Shown: positions 53,874 through 62,712 of the stretch, piece by piece
How the letters are laid out: each line of letters starts with the position of its first letter
Position numbering within the stretch: position 1 is the first letter of the stretch
The notes under the pieces: model-generated
Told to the model about the DNA's origin: nothing
Databases searched by the model: none
Seen by the model: the letters and a program-made list of their open reading frames with translations, nothing else
Assembly (NCBI RefSeq): GCF_040436405.1
Contig: NZ_AP031575.1
Location: 1,430,501 to 1,494,500 of the forward strand
DNA from: Marinomonas sp. THO17
GTDB taxonomy: Bacteria; Pseudomonadota; Gammaproteobacteria; Pseudomonadales; Marinomonadaceae
Direction: 5' to 3'
Length of the DNA: 64,000 nucleotides
Translations under genes and position numbers: made by a program

Positions 53874-54923
53874 ATGAATACAATATTACCTACCTCAAGC
53901 GCTGGCAGTTTGCCAAAACCCACTTGGCTAGCACAACCGGAAGTATTATGGTCACCGTGGAAATTACAGGGTGAGGAACTGCACACAGGCCAGCAAGATG
54001 CGCTCAGAATTGCACTACAAGAACAAAAATTCGCTGGTCTCGACATAGTCAGTGATGGCGAGCAAACTCGTCAACATTTTGTCACCACTTTTGTTGAACA
54101 TCTTGCTGGAGTGGATTTTGAAAAACGAAAAACCGTTCGGATTCGCAATCGCTATGATGCCAGTGTCCCCACTGTAGTGGGACCCGTGTCACGCCAAAAA
54201 TCGGTTTTTGTTGAGCATGCCAAATTTTTACGTCAACAGACAAAACAACCTATCAAATGGGCTCTACCCGGCCCTATGACTATGATTGATACAGTCTACG
54301 ATGACCATTATAAAAGTCGCGAGAAGTTGGCTTGGGAATTCGCCAAAATTCTCAACCAAGAAGCTAAAGAATTAGCCGCCGCTGGCGTGGACATCATCCA
54401 ATTTGATGAGCCTGCGTTTAATGTGTTTTTTGATGATGTGAATGATTGGGGCATTGCCTGTTTAGAAAAAGCCTGTGAAGGACTGAGCTGTGAAACCGCA
54501 GTCCATATTTGTTATGGATACGGCATCAAAGCCAATACTGACTGGAAAAAGACGCTGGGCTCTGAATGGCGTCAGTACGAAGAAGTGTTTCCCAAACTAC
54601 AACAATCCACTATAGATATTATTTCACTGGAATGTCATAACTCACATGTACCAATCGAGTTATTGGAACTGATTCGTGGCAAAAAAGTCATGGTTGGTGC
54701 GATAGACGTTGCCACTAATAAGATTGAAACGCCTGAAGAAGTCGCCGACACCCTGCGTAAAGCACTCAAATATGTCGATGTGGATAAACTCTACCCGTGC
54801 ACCAACTGTGGCATGGCGCCTTTGTCACGTAAAGTTGCTAACGCCAAATTAAAAGCACTCAGTGACGGAGCGGCTATTGTTCGACAAGAAATTGCTTTGC
54901 AAAAACAAGCGTCGATTGCTTAA
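53874..54923 (+). CDS. mesD: Short cobalamin-independent methionine synthase MesD
   Basis: About 349 aa from the ATG at 53874, where the core begins (MNTILPTSSAGSLPKP); the frame upstream adds six residues. It consists of the catalytic barrel of MetE only, without the N-terminal folate domain (full MetE is about 750 aa). The zinc/thiol site is visible: His and Cys in VHICYGYG, Glu in ISLECHNSH and Cys in YPCTNCGMAP. MesD-type enzymes methylate homocysteine without folate and need MesX and oxygen. Its stop codon TAA coincides with the TA insertion site of MITE copy 4. Confidence 0.9.
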   Translation: MNTILPTSSAGSLPKPTWLAQPEVLWSPWKLQGEELHTGQQDALRIALQEQKFAGLDIVSDGEQTRQHFVTTFVEHLAGVDFEKRKTVRIRNRYDASVPTVVGPVSRQKSVFVEHAKFLRQQTKQPIKWALPGPMTMIDTVYDDHYKSREKLAWEFAKILNQEAKELAAAGVDIIQFDEPAFNVFFDDVNDWGIACLEKACEGLSCETAVHICYGYGIKANTDWKKTLGSEWRQYEEVFPKLQQSTIDIISLECHNSHVPIELLELIRGKKVMVGAIDVATNKIETPEEVADTLRKALKYVDVDKLYPCTNCGMAPLSRKVANAKLKALSDGAAIVRQEIALQKQASIA

Positions 54924-55187
54924 GGAAGGTACGAACAAGTCCACTGACTTCAGCGTGTGGATAACTCTCTTTTATTCGAGGCAAGTTTCGCTGTCCAATA
55001 TAAGCATATTGGCAAGAAGCTTAACAAAGAATAAAGAGAGCTTAGCCCACGCCCTTCGGGTCTTTCAGAGAAACGCCCTCTCTGTGTTAAGAGTGATTGA
55101 AAGGTATTAACATTCCTGCTCACTCTTGCCTTGATAGGCCGTTTCTCTGATAAGACTGATGTTCAGAAGACTTATTCGCACCTTCCT
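54923..55187 (+). mobile_element. MITE, full copy 4 (265 bp), inserted in the mesD stop codon
   Basis: Ends AGGAAGGTACGAACAAGTC and GACTTATTCGCACCTTCCT, 18-bp inverted repeats with 16 matches, flanked by TA (54921-54922 and 55188-55189). Contains TGTGGATAA (DnaA box on the other strand) at 54956-54964, a CCAATATA...ATATTGG palindrome and the CAGAGAAACG / CGTTTCTCTG arms. Without the element the sequence reads GCT TAA CG, so mesD ends at the same codon either way. Confidence 0.93.
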
Positions 55188-55202
55188 TAACGTTTTAACC
55201 AA

Positions 55203-55233
55203 GGACAAGGTAAAGGCATCACTTGCCTTGTCC
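55203..55233. terminator. Hairpin after mesX-mesD, now beyond the MITE
   Basis: GGACAAGG and CCTTGTCC separated by 15 bases, without a good T-run. Before insertion of the MITE it would have lain about 15 bases after mesD, so it may be that operon's original terminator. Confidence 0.45.
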
Positions 55234-55301
55234 CCAGTTAGGCGATCAATTATTTGGCCAATATGACAAATGCCCCTCACTCTCCACTTTATTTGCAGCG
55301 G

Positions 55302-55331
55302 ATCACTGTTGGCTTCAAATCACTGTTGGCT
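55302..55331. repeat. Short direct repeat upstream of rutA
   Basis: ATCACTGTTGGCT occurs twice with 17-bp period (55302-55314, 55319-55331), about 270 bases ahead of rutA. Meaning unknown; may be local duplication. Confidence 0.4.
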
Positions 55332-55408
55332 GCGGATCCATTGCCCTGCTAAACGACTCACATTCAACTGCACAAATAATGAGCAGGAAAGCCTTTTTTG
55401 ATCCAATA

Positions 55409-55424
55409 TCGACCATATGGTCAG
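55409..55424. promoter_or_regulatory. RutR-like operator (upstream box)
   Basis: Contains the perfect palindrome GACCATATGGTC. The known RutR box is TTGACCA-N2-TGGTCAA; this matches the central 12 bases. It lies about 55 bases upstream of the likely -35 element. Confidence 0.65.
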
Positions 55425-55476
55425 CTAATGATTTTTAATCATTTCATAACTCTTTGTAATTTATAAGAAAAATTTA

Positions 55477-55504
55477 TTGGCATAGTTAATGCAAAATGAA
55501 TACT
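55477..55504 (+). promoter_or_regulatory. Probable rut operon promoter
   Basis: TTGGCA (55477-55482) and AATACT (55499-55504) spaced 16 bases, a reasonable sigma70 promoter about 85 bases before the rutA start. The second RutR-like box begins at the -10 element. Confidence 0.5.
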
Positions 55505-55518
55505 GATCAAATGGTCAG
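55503..55518. promoter_or_regulatory. RutR-like operator overlapping the promoter
   Basis: TGATCAAATGGTCAG, matching the RutR box half site TGGTCA and an imperfect left half (GATCA). Its place over the -10/start region fits repression in the absence of uracil. Confidence 0.65.
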
Positions 55519-55589
55519 GAATGAATTCATTCTACCAAATCCCTGTTTTTATAAATGATGAATAACTAGAGAAGACAAGAGAGGCAATT

Positions 55590-56672
55590 ATGGACGTAGG
55601 CGTATTTATCCCCATTGGTAATAATGGTTGGCTGATTTCAAAAACCTCACCTCAGTACAAACCGAGTTTTGATCTCAATAAAGAAATTGTTATGAAAGCA
55701 GAAGAATATGGAATGGATTTCGCGCTTTCCATGATCAAACTGAGAGGCTTCGGCGGTGAAACCGAATTTTGGGACTACAATCTTGAATCTTTCACCCTAA
55801 TGGCTGGCTTAGCGGCCGTTACCAGTAAAATCCAACTCTATGCAACAGCGCCAACCTTGGTGCTCCCCCCTGCCATTATGGCACGCATGGCAACCACCAT
55901 TGATTCCATTTCTAATGGGCGCTTCGGCGTTAACCTAGTAACTGGTTGGCAACGACCAGAATATTCTCAAATGGGCATGTGGCCAGGCGATGAGTACTTC
56001 TCTAGTCGCTACAATTATCTTGAAGAATACATCAAAGTCGTCAAAGAATTATGGACAACAGGCAAGAGCGACTTCAAAGGTGAATTCTTCCAAATGGACG
56101 ATTGCCGCATGCTGCCAAAACCTTCCCGTGACATTCCGATTATTTGTGCTGGACAAAGTGCATCCGGCATGGAGTTCACTGCCAATCATGCCAACTACAA
56201 TTTCTGTTTCGGTAAAGGCGTCAATACTCCTACCGCTTTTGCCCCTACCGCAGCCAGATTACAAGAAGCCGCTGCCAAAGCAGAACGTGATGTTGATTCC
56301 GCTGTACTCATGATGGTCATCGCCGATGAAACGGATGAAAAGGCTATGGCGAAATGGGAACTTTATAAAGAAGGTCAAGATTTTGAAGCTACAGATTGGA
56401 TGACGGAGCAAGGTGCGGCGGATAAAAAATCAGGCAAGGATACCAATGTACGAGATATGACAAACCCAACGTCGGTGGTGAATTTTAATATGGGTACGCT
56501 GGTCGGTTCTTATGAAAAAGTCGCCGCTATGCTAGATGAAATTGCTACCGTACCAGGTTGTGGTGGCGTGTTATTAACCTTCGACGACTTTATCCAAGGC
56601 ATGGACGATTATGGTAAGAAAATCCAACCGCTGATGAAATCCCGTCAACACATTCAGGCAGCGGCGGTTTAA
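55590..56672 (+). CDS. rutA: Pyrimidine oxygenase RutA
   Basis: A 360-residue flavin-dependent monooxygenase of the bacterial luciferase-like barrel fold. Typical segments: [44 protein letters not shown], and [14 protein letters not shown]. RutA opens the uracil ring between N3 and C4 using reduced FMN from RutF, giving ureidoacrylate. First gene of rutABCDEF, behind two RutR-like boxes; rutB starts two bases after its stop. Confidence 0.97.
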   Translation: MDVGVFIPIGNNGWLISKTSPQYKPSFDLNKEIVMKAEEYGMDFALSMIKLRGFGGETEFWDYNLESFTLMAGLAAVTSKIQLYATAPTLVLPPAIMARMATTIDSISNGRFGVNLVTGWQRPEYSQMGMWPGDEYFSSRYNYLEEYIKVVKELWTTGKSDFKGEFFQMDDCRMLPKPSRDIPIICAGQSASGMEFTANHANYNFCFGKGVNTPTAFAPTAARLQEAAAKAERDVDSAVLMMVIADETDEKAMAKWELYKEGQDFEATDWMTEQGAADKKSGKDTNVRDMTNPTSVVNFNMGTLVGSYEKVAAMLDEIATVPGCGGVLLTFDDFIQGMDDYGKKIQPLMKSRQHIQAAAV

Positions 56673-56674
56673 AC

Positions 56675-57409
56675 ATGAGCATTGAAGAACTCAAATTATC
56701 AGGCTATTACGATGGCACTCAAGCTAATGAAATCATATTGCCAGCCAAACCTGAGCCATTAACCATTAATCTAAAAGAAACTGCCATTATCGTAGTCGAT
56801 ATGCAAAACGCATACGCCACCAAAAACGGTTACTTGGATCGTGCGGGGTTTGATATTTCAAGCACTGGCCCGGTGATTCAGCAAACCGCCAAAGTATTGG
56901 ATGTGGCACGTAACGCAGGCATGCCTGTGGTCTACTTCCAAAATGGTTGGGATCCAGAGTACACAGAAGCAGGAGGCCCCGGCTCACCCAACTGGTACAA
57001 ATCCAACGCCTTAAAAACCATGCGTAAGCAACCTGAACTCATGGGAACCTTGTTAGCAAAAGGCACGTGGGATTATGAACTGGTAGAGGAACTGGCCCCG
57101 CAACCTGGTGACATTGTTATTCCAAAAACTCGCTACAGTGGTTTTTACAACACCAACTTGGACAGCATGCTGCGCAGTCGTGGAATCAAAACCCTCGTCT
57201 TTACAGGCATCGCCACCAATGTGTGCGTGGAATCGACTTTGCGAGACGGCTTTTTCTTGGAATATTTTGGCGTCGTCTTAGCCGATGCAACTCATCAGGC
57301 GGGTTCGGAGTCTATCCAACAAGCTTCTTTATACAACATAGAAACCTTCTTTGGCTGGGTTTCTGACGTAGACACTTTTTGTGACCAAGTCGCAAAACAA
57401 TCGACATAA
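56675..57409 (+). CDS. rutB: Ureidoacrylate amidohydrolase RutB
   Basis: A 244-residue isochorismatase-like hydrolase. The Asp-Lys-Cys triad is in place: [20 protein letters not shown] and [14 protein letters not shown]. It hydrolyses ureidoacrylate (peroxyureidoacrylate) to carbamate plus aminoacrylate. Two bases separate it from rutA, so translation is probably coupled. Confidence 0.96.
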   Translation: MSIEELKLSGYYDGTQANEIILPAKPEPLTINLKETAIIVVDMQNAYATKNGYLDRAGFDISSTGPVIQQTAKVLDVARNAGMPVVYFQNGWDPEYTEAGGPGSPNWYKSNALKTMRKQPELMGTLLAKGTWDYELVEELAPQPGDIVIPKTRYSGFYNTNLDSMLRSRGIKTLVFTGIATNVCVESTLRDGFFLEYFGVVLADATHQAGSESIQQASLYNIETFFGWVSDVDTFCDQVAKQST

Positions 57410-57438
57410 CAAAACCATTATCAATCGAGGAAACATTT

Positions 57439-57822
57439 ATGAGTAAAAAATCCATTATCCCAGCAGGCACTGGTAAACCTCTTGCTCCATTCGTTCCTGG
57501 TTCAATGGCAGACAATGTTCTGTATGTGTCTGGAACCTTACCCTTTGATAAGGACAACAATGTGGTTCACGTTGGCGATGCAGCAGCGCAAACCCGCCAC
57601 GTTCTTGAAATCATCAAAGGGGTAGTAGAAGAAGCCGGAGGCACCATGGACGATGTTACCTTTAATACTGTGTTAATCACCGACTGGGACAATTACGCAG
57701 CAGTAAACGAAGTGTATGCGGAATACTTCCCGGGCGAGAAGCCGGCCCGTTACTGCATCAAATGTGGTTTGGTGAAACCGGATGCCTTGGTCGAAATTGC
57801 CAGCTTTGCGCACATTGGCTAA
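57439..57822 (+). CDS. rutC: RutC, Rid/YjgF family
   Basis: A 127-residue Rid-family protein (trimeric). The conserved Arg and neighbouring cysteine are in [11 protein letters not shown], and the YVSGTLPFD and [13 protein letters not shown] segments are typical. It speeds hydrolysis or reduction of 3-aminoacrylate in pyrimidine breakdown. It lies 29 bases after rutB. Confidence 0.96.
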   Translation: MSKKSIIPAGTGKPLAPFVPGSMADNVLYVSGTLPFDKDNNVVHVGDAAAQTRHVLEIIKGVVEEAGGTMDDVTFNTVLITDWDNYAAVNEVYAEYFPGEKPARYCIKCGLVKPDALVEIASFAHIG

Positions 57823-57898
57823 TAGAAAGTTGATCGCAGCAGCCTAGGAAAACCACCTAAGCTGCTTTTTCCAATGATTATGGTGATGAGGCCCCAGT

Positions 57899-58678
57899 AT
57901 GTATTATGAACTCCACGGGTTAGAACAAGTTGATGCCCCCACATTGGTGTTTAGCTCTGGTTTAGGAGGTTCCGCAAACTTCTGGCAAAGCCAGCTGCCT
58001 GAATTAACCGAGCGTTTTCGTATACTGATTTACGATCAAGCTGGAACGGGCCGCAGCCCTGCCAAACTCTCGTCTGATTACAGTATAAAAACCATGACGG
58101 ACGAATTGCTAACACTGCTAGAAGAGTTAAATATACAAAAATGTCATCTCATCGGTCACGCTCTCGGTGGTTTGGTGGCCTTGCAAATGGCCGATCAAGC
58201 CCCTGAAAAGCTGCAAAGTATGGTGCTTATTAATGCCTGGAGCAGCCCGAATCCACACACCCTAAGATGTTTCAATATTCGCAAAGCCATATTAGCCAAT
58301 TGTGCGCCAGACATTTATCTGCAAATGCAAGCCTTGATCTTGTATCCGCCAGATTGGATTGCCAACAATATCAAAGCATTGGAGGAGGAAGAAGCGCATT
58401 TAAAAGCACATTTTCCAGATCGAGACAATTTGTTAGCACGCATTAGCGCATTAAGTGAGTTTGATATTGAAAGCCGCTTAGCCAATATCACCACACCCTC
58501 TTTGGTGGTCGCTAACAAAGACGATTTATTAGTGCCTTGGCAACGCTCACAAGTGCTGTCCGATGCTCTCCCCAATGCCCAGTTACGTTTGATGGATTAT
58601 GGTGGTCATGCCAGTACCATTACGGCAAAAGACCATTTTAATACCTTACTCATCGACTTTTTAGACGCACAAAATTAG
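57899..58678 (+). CDS. rutD: RutD, alpha/beta hydrolase-fold protein
   Basis: A 259-residue alpha/beta hydrolase-fold protein. The nucleophile elbow reads IGHALGG, with Ala where hydrolases have Ser or Cys; known RutD proteins share this GHALG pattern, so it is a family trait and not damage here. Other landmarks: SGLGGSANFWQSQL, DDLLVPWQRSQ and YGGHAST. RutD speeds aminoacrylate/carbamate turnover but is not strictly needed. GAGG seven bases upstream supports the start. Confidence 0.95.
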   Translation: MYYELHGLEQVDAPTLVFSSGLGGSANFWQSQLPELTERFRILIYDQAGTGRSPAKLSSDYSIKTMTDELLTLLEELNIQKCHLIGHALGGLVALQMADQAPEKLQSMVLINAWSSPNPHTLRCFNIRKAILANCAPDIYLQMQALILYPPDWIANNIKALEEEEAHLKAHFPDRDNLLARISALSEFDIESRLANITTPSLVVANKDDLLVPWQRSQVLSDALPNAQLRLMDYGGHASTITAKDHFNTLLIDFLDAQN

Positions 58679-58763
58679 CCGAGTCCGCCATGTTTCCATC
58701 TAACCAAACAATAAACGGCCCTTATTAAAGCGCCATTACCTCAAAGATTAATAGGATTTCATT

Positions 58764-59354
58764 ATGAGTACCCCTTTAAACCATGACGCTTTGGCACAGC
58801 TGTTTAGCGATGCCCACACTCATACCTCTTGGCAGGATAAAACCATTCCTGAGGATGTCATTCAGCAACTGTATCAGCTGGTAAAAGTGGGCCCTACTTC
58901 CGCTAATTGCTGCCCTGCACGTTTTGTGTTTGTGCAGTCAGAGGACGCCAAAGAAAAGCTTAGACACTGTCTATCTAGTGGCAATGTAGAACAAACCATG
59001 AGCGCCCCTTGCACCGTAATAATTGCCTACGATGAAGCGTTTTATGAGCAACTGCCAAGCCTCTTCCCTTATGCGGATGCACGCAGCTGGTTTACTTCGA
59101 GTCCTGAAGCGGCTTATGAAACCGCCATGCGCAACAGCTCATTACAAGGTGGCTACCTCATCAGTGCGGCACGTGCCTTGGGATTAGACAGTGGTGCCAT
59201 GTCGGGCTTTGATGCCACATTACTGAACGACACCTTCTTCAAAGACAGTACTTGGAAAGTGAATTTCCTTCTCAATATTGGTTATGGCGACGACACCAAA
59301 GTACATAAACGCTTGCCACGTTTGAGCTTTGATGAAGCCTGCAAAGTTATCTAA
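58764..59354 (+). CDS. rutE: Malonic semialdehyde reductase RutE
   Basis: A 196-residue nitroreductase-fold flavoprotein. FMN contacts are suggested by [16 protein letters not shown] and the [21 protein letters not shown] region. RutE reduces toxic malonic semialdehyde to 3-hydroxypropionate, the last step of the Rut pathway. Within the rut operon, 86 bases after rutD. Confidence 0.95.
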   Translation: MSTPLNHDALAQLFSDAHTHTSWQDKTIPEDVIQQLYQLVKVGPTSANCCPARFVFVQSEDAKEKLRHCLSSGNVEQTMSAPCTVIIAYDEAFYEQLPSLFPYADARSWFTSSPEAAYETAMRNSSLQGGYLISAARALGLDSGAMSGFDATLLNDTFFKDSTWKVNFLLNIGYGDDTKVHKRLPRLSFDEACKVI

Positions 59355-59406
59355 TAAAGAACCCCAATAATCTGACAATAAAACAAATATCACGAGAGAA
59401 TATGCT

Positions 59407-59925
59407 ATGAGCGAAATGCAAATCGAAACCAAATTGGGAATTTCAGCGCAAGCCTTTAAAGATGGTATGGCAAGTTTGGCAGGTGCGGTCAATATTGTCA
59501 CCACACTGGATCAAGGAGAAAAAGTCGGTTTCACAGCAACCGCCGTTTGCAGTGTCAGTGACAGTCCTGCCACTTTATTGGTGTGTTTAAATCGCAATGC
59601 GTCTGTCTACGAACGCTTCAAAAACGCCTCAACACTGGCCATCAATACCCTAGCAAAAGGGCAAGACGGCTTATCTAATGTATTTGGTGGCAAAGCCCCC
59701 ATGCAAGAGCGCTTTAACAATGGTGAATGGCAAAGCTTACAAACCGGCTCCCCTGTGTTAGCGGATGCCGCAGTGAGTTTTGATTGTCAGATTATCCATC
59801 GTCAAAGTGTGGCGACTCACGATGTTTTCTTTTGTGAAGTGTTAGCCATAAAACAGACAGATAACGCTGGCGCCCTACTTTATTTTCAACGTGGCTATCA
59901 TCACTTAAACGCCAATGCTGTATAA
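59407..59925 (+). CDS. rutF: FMN reductase RutF
   Basis: A 172-residue flavin reductase of the short-chain (HpaC-like) family: MASLAGAVNIVTTLDQGEKVGFTATAVCSVSDSPATLLVCLN is the flavin-binding start, and RGYHHL the end. It provides reduced FMN for RutA. Last gene of the rut operon; a strong terminator follows, so no rutG permease is co-transcribed. Confidence 0.96.
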   Translation: MSEMQIETKLGISAQAFKDGMASLAGAVNIVTTLDQGEKVGFTATAVCSVSDSPATLLVCLNRNASVYERFKNASTLAINTLAKGQDGLSNVFGGKAPMQERFNNGEWQSLQTGSPVLADAAVSFDCQIIHRQSVATHDVFFCEVLAIKQTDNAGALLYFQRGYHHLNANAV

Positions 59926-59945
59926 AGCCTTGTGTCGTACTAACG

Positions 59946-59970
59946 AAAAAGGCAGCTCAGCTGCCTTTTT
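59946..59970 (+). terminator. Terminator of the rut operon
   Basis: AAAAAGGCAGCT and AGCTGCCTTTTT around a single base, with a T-run; 21 bases after the rutF stop. Confidence 0.92.
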
Positions 59971-60089
59971 TACATTTTCAACAATATCACGACATAGATA
60001 AACTGATAGCAAAAAGCGGCCCTCTTAAAGCTGCCCGTTCACTAAGATTTAGCCATTGAGATGATCCCAAAATAGCTACACACAAAAAA

Positions 60090-60124
60090 GACTTTCAGCG
60101 GCTCTCAAAGCAACACCGAAAGTC
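60090..60124 (-). terminator. Terminator of the second polyamine-binding protein gene
   Basis: Arms GACTTTC / GAAAGTC (with additional partial pairing of CGG/CCG inside) followed on the minus strand by TTTTTTG, about 25 bases after the stop codon. Confidence 0.75.
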
Positions 60125-60148
60125 ATTCTTGTTTAACCAGCTTAGTGT

Positions 60149-61273
60149 TTATCGTCCCGTCTTCACTTTCGTCCATAAACGCGTCAATAATCGCTCGATT
60201 CTGACCCCACGAACTTTTTGTGTATAGAGGAGCTTTTTCACACTTTCTGGCGGATAAATACCTGGGTTACCTGAAATCTCTTCATCAAGTAAATCAAAGG
60301 CTGGCAAGTTTGGGTTAGCGTAGGCAACATAGTTAGACACCTCAGCAATCACCTCAGGCTCCAATAAGTAATTTATAAACTCAAGAGCTGCATCTGGGTT
60401 GTTAGCCCCTTTTGGAATGCCTAGCATGTCAAACCACAACTGTGTGCCTTCCTTTGGAATGCGATACTGAATATCAATACCATTCTCGGCTTCCGCGGCA
60501 CGATCTTGTGCTTGGATGACATCACCAGACCAACCAACGGCTACACAGATGTCGCCATTTGCTAACGCACTAATATAAGAAGAAGAATGGAACTGACGAA
60601 TATAAGGTCGCACCGCTTCTAACAAAAGCACCCCTTCACTGTCCAAAGCGTAATCGCTACGATTTGTACTGTTTGGATCTTTGCCAAGATAATTTAGCAC
60701 CAAAGGATAAATTTCATCAGGAGAATCCAAGAACATCACACCACACTCTTGGAGCTTTGCCATGTTCTCAGGTTTAAAAACCAAATCCCAGCTATCAACA
60801 GGAGCGTCTTTCCCTAAAATTTTTTCCACTACTGCTTTGTTGTAACCTATACCTGTTGTACCCCACAAATATGGCACGCCATATTGGTTACCTGGATCCA
60901 AGTTATTGAGATAACTCAGTAATTCAGGATCAATATTTTGCAAATTGGGTAACTTGCTTTTATCCAGCGGCATAAACACACCCGCTTTAATCTGACGTCC
61001 CATAAAAGAAGCCGTCGGGACCACTAGATCATAACCAGAATTTCCGGCCAGCAATTTGGCTTCTAATACCTCATTACTATCAAACACATCAGCAGTCACT
61101 TTGATGCCGGTTTTCTCTTCGAAGTTTGCAATCGTATCTTCACCTATATAATCAGACCAATTATAAAACTTCAGTTCATCTTCAGCATGACCAACCACAG
61201 GAACCGTTGCCACCATCGACAGCAACAATGGCGACATAATATGTTTTAACGAATGGAATAACGCTTTTTTCAT
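60149..61273 (-). CDS. Second polyamine ABC transporter substrate-binding protein
   Basis: A 374-residue periplasmic binding protein of the PotF/SpuD/SpuE family. Signal peptide to about residue 30 (PVVGHA/ED), then LKFYNWSDYIGEDTIANFEE, YDLVVPTASFMGRQI and VPYLWGTTGIGYN. Related to the potF product at 32526 over the whole length but clearly diverged, so its polyamine preference may differ. No permease or ATPase follows (a terminator does), so it may feed the PotGHI importer or one outside the window. It lies 98 bases after the second puuA-like gene. Confidence 0.93.
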   Translation of the reverse strand: MKKALFHSLKHIMSPLLLSMVATVPVVGHAEDELKFYNWSDYIGEDTIANFEEKTGIKVTADVFDSNEVLEAKLLAGNSGYDLVVPTASFMGRQIKAGVFMPLDKSKLPNLQNIDPELLSYLNNLDPGNQYGVPYLWGTTGIGYNKAVVEKILGKDAPVDSWDLVFKPENMAKLQECGVMFLDSPDEIYPLVLNYLGKDPNSTNRSDYALDSEGVLLLEAVRPYIRQFHSSSYISALANGDICVAVGWSGDVIQAQDRAAEAENGIDIQYRIPKEGTQLWFDMLGIPKGANNPDAALEFINYLLEPEVIAEVSNYVAYANPNLPAFDLLDEEISGNPGIYPPESVKKLLYTQKVRGVRIERLLTRLWTKVKTGR

Positions 61274-61371
61274 ACCTTTTGTGCCTCAATTAATAACGAT
61301 TGATAATTATTTATAATTATTCTTTATCAAGCTAATTTTAAATGCCCAGAGCCTTTGCTAAAACAACGGCC

Positions 61372-62712
61372 TTAGACATTCAACAACAGATGCTCTCGCT
61401 CCCACGAACTGATGACCTTATTGAAGGTTTCAAACTCAGATCGCTTCACACCAATATAAGCATCGACAAACTGTTGCCCCATGATTTCACAAATCTCAGG
61501 ACACCCCTCTAAAAGACGCAGTGCCTCTTCTAAAGTACGAGCCAACTCAATTTCTTCCATATCAATGGCTTCTTCCTCATTAGAAGGCTCACTTGGACGA
61601 AGCTTCTCTTTCATGCCTAAATAGCCGCAAGCCAAGCTCGCCGCAATGGCTAAATAAGGATTGCAATCTGAACCGGAAAAGCGATTTTCAATACGGAAAC
61701 CTTCCGGCGAAGACACCGGAATGCGTAATCCCGCAGTACGATCATCTACCCCCCACTTCATATTGATTGGCGCCGCCATTTCTGGCGCAAAACGTCGATA
61801 AGAATTTACGTTTGGTGCAAAAAAACTGATGGCATTTGGGGTATATTTCTGCAAACCACCTAAGTAATGATAAAAAGTCTCACTGTACTTACCATCAGTA
61901 TTAAAAATATTCTGGCCTGTTTTTATGTCCACAACACTTTGGTGAATATGCATTGCACTGCCTGGCTCATTCTGCATCGGCTTAGCCATGAAGGTGGCAT
62001 GAATATTATGCTTTATCGCAGTCTCACGCATGGTACGTTTAAAGACAAATACCTGATCGGCAAGATCAAGTGGATCACCATGCAAAAAGTTAATCTCCAT
62101 TTGCGCCGCGCCAGATTCATGAATTAGAGTATCTACGTCCAAATCCTGTGCTTCACAATAGGCGTAAAGAGTGTCTATAACAGGATTAAACTCATTTGCA
62201 GCATCAATACTATAAGACCGACGTGCGGTCTCGCGACGTCCCGAACGCCCTTCTGCAGGTTTAAGTTCGTAATCCGGATCTTTATTCTTTTGTACCAAAT
62301 AAAACTCCATTTCTGGTGCAATAACCGGGCGTAATCCTTCCTTTTCATACAAGGCCAATACATGGCGCAAAATAGTTCTGCTGTACAAAGGATGAGGATT
62401 GCCTTCAGAATCATAACAATCATTAATTAACTGTGCCGTTGGTTCATCTGCCCAAGGCACAATTCGTAAGGTATTCGTATCTGGTACTAAAATCATGTCC
62501 CGATCACGGGCATCGACAATATCATAGTGGTTATACGCCCAGTCTCCCGTCACGCTTTGTACCAAAACAGTTTCAGGCAAGCGACCTTCTTTTTCAGCCA
62601 AAAATTTTCGCGTCGGATAAAACTTACCTCGCGCATTCCCCGTCATATCTGACAGTAAGGACTCAATTTCTGTAATTGCATTTTTTTTAAGGAAATCCTC
62701 TAGGACACCCAT
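61372..62712 (-). CDS. Second glutamine-synthetase-family polyamine ligase (PuuA/SpuI-like)
   Basis: A 446-residue glutamine-synthetase-like ligase. Landmarks: SDMTGNARGKFYPTRKF, APEMEFYLV, ESGAAQMEINFLHGD, FMAKPMQNEPGSAMHIHQS, NSYRRFAPEMAAP and SGSDCNPYLA. It is of the gamma-glutamyl-polyamine synthetase branch but differs from the puuA at 31094, so it may prefer another amine such as spermidine or an ethanolamine-like compound. First of two minus-strand genes with a binding protein; divergent from a second puuB-like gene. Confidence 0.9.
   Translation of the reverse strand: MGVLEDFLKKNAITEIESLLSDMTGNARGKFYPTRKFLAEKEGRLPETVLVQSVTGDWAYNHYDIVDARDRDMILVPDTNTLRIVPWADEPTAQLINDCYDSEGNPHPLYSRTILRHVLALYEKEGLRPVIAPEMEFYLVQKNKDPDYELKPAEGRSGRRETARRSYSIDAANEFNPVIDTLYAYCEAQDLDVDTLIHESGAAQMEINFLHGDPLDLADQVFVFKRTMRETAIKHNIHATFMAKPMQNEPGSAMHIHQSVVDIKTGQNIFNTDGKYSETFYHYLGGLQKYTPNAISFFAPNVNSYRRFAPEMAAPINMKWGVDDRTAGLRIPVSSPEGFRIENRFSGSDCNPYLAIAASLACGYLGMKEKLRPSEPSNEEEAIDMEEIELARTLEEALRLLEGCPEICEIMGQQFVDAYIGVKRSEFETFNKVISSWEREHLLLNV

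Noticed and set aside
54862-55110. A reading frame across the end of mesD and into the MITE
   Set aside because: It is a shadow frame of mesD continuing into non-coding element sequence.
55302-55331. Short direct repeats as a possible CRISPR-like array
   Set aside because: Only two units of 13 bases with a 4-base gap; no array structure and no cas genes.
58150-58170. Loss of the catalytic Ser in RutD as a damaging mutation
   Set aside because: Known RutD proteins have the same GHALG sequence at this place, so it is a family feature.
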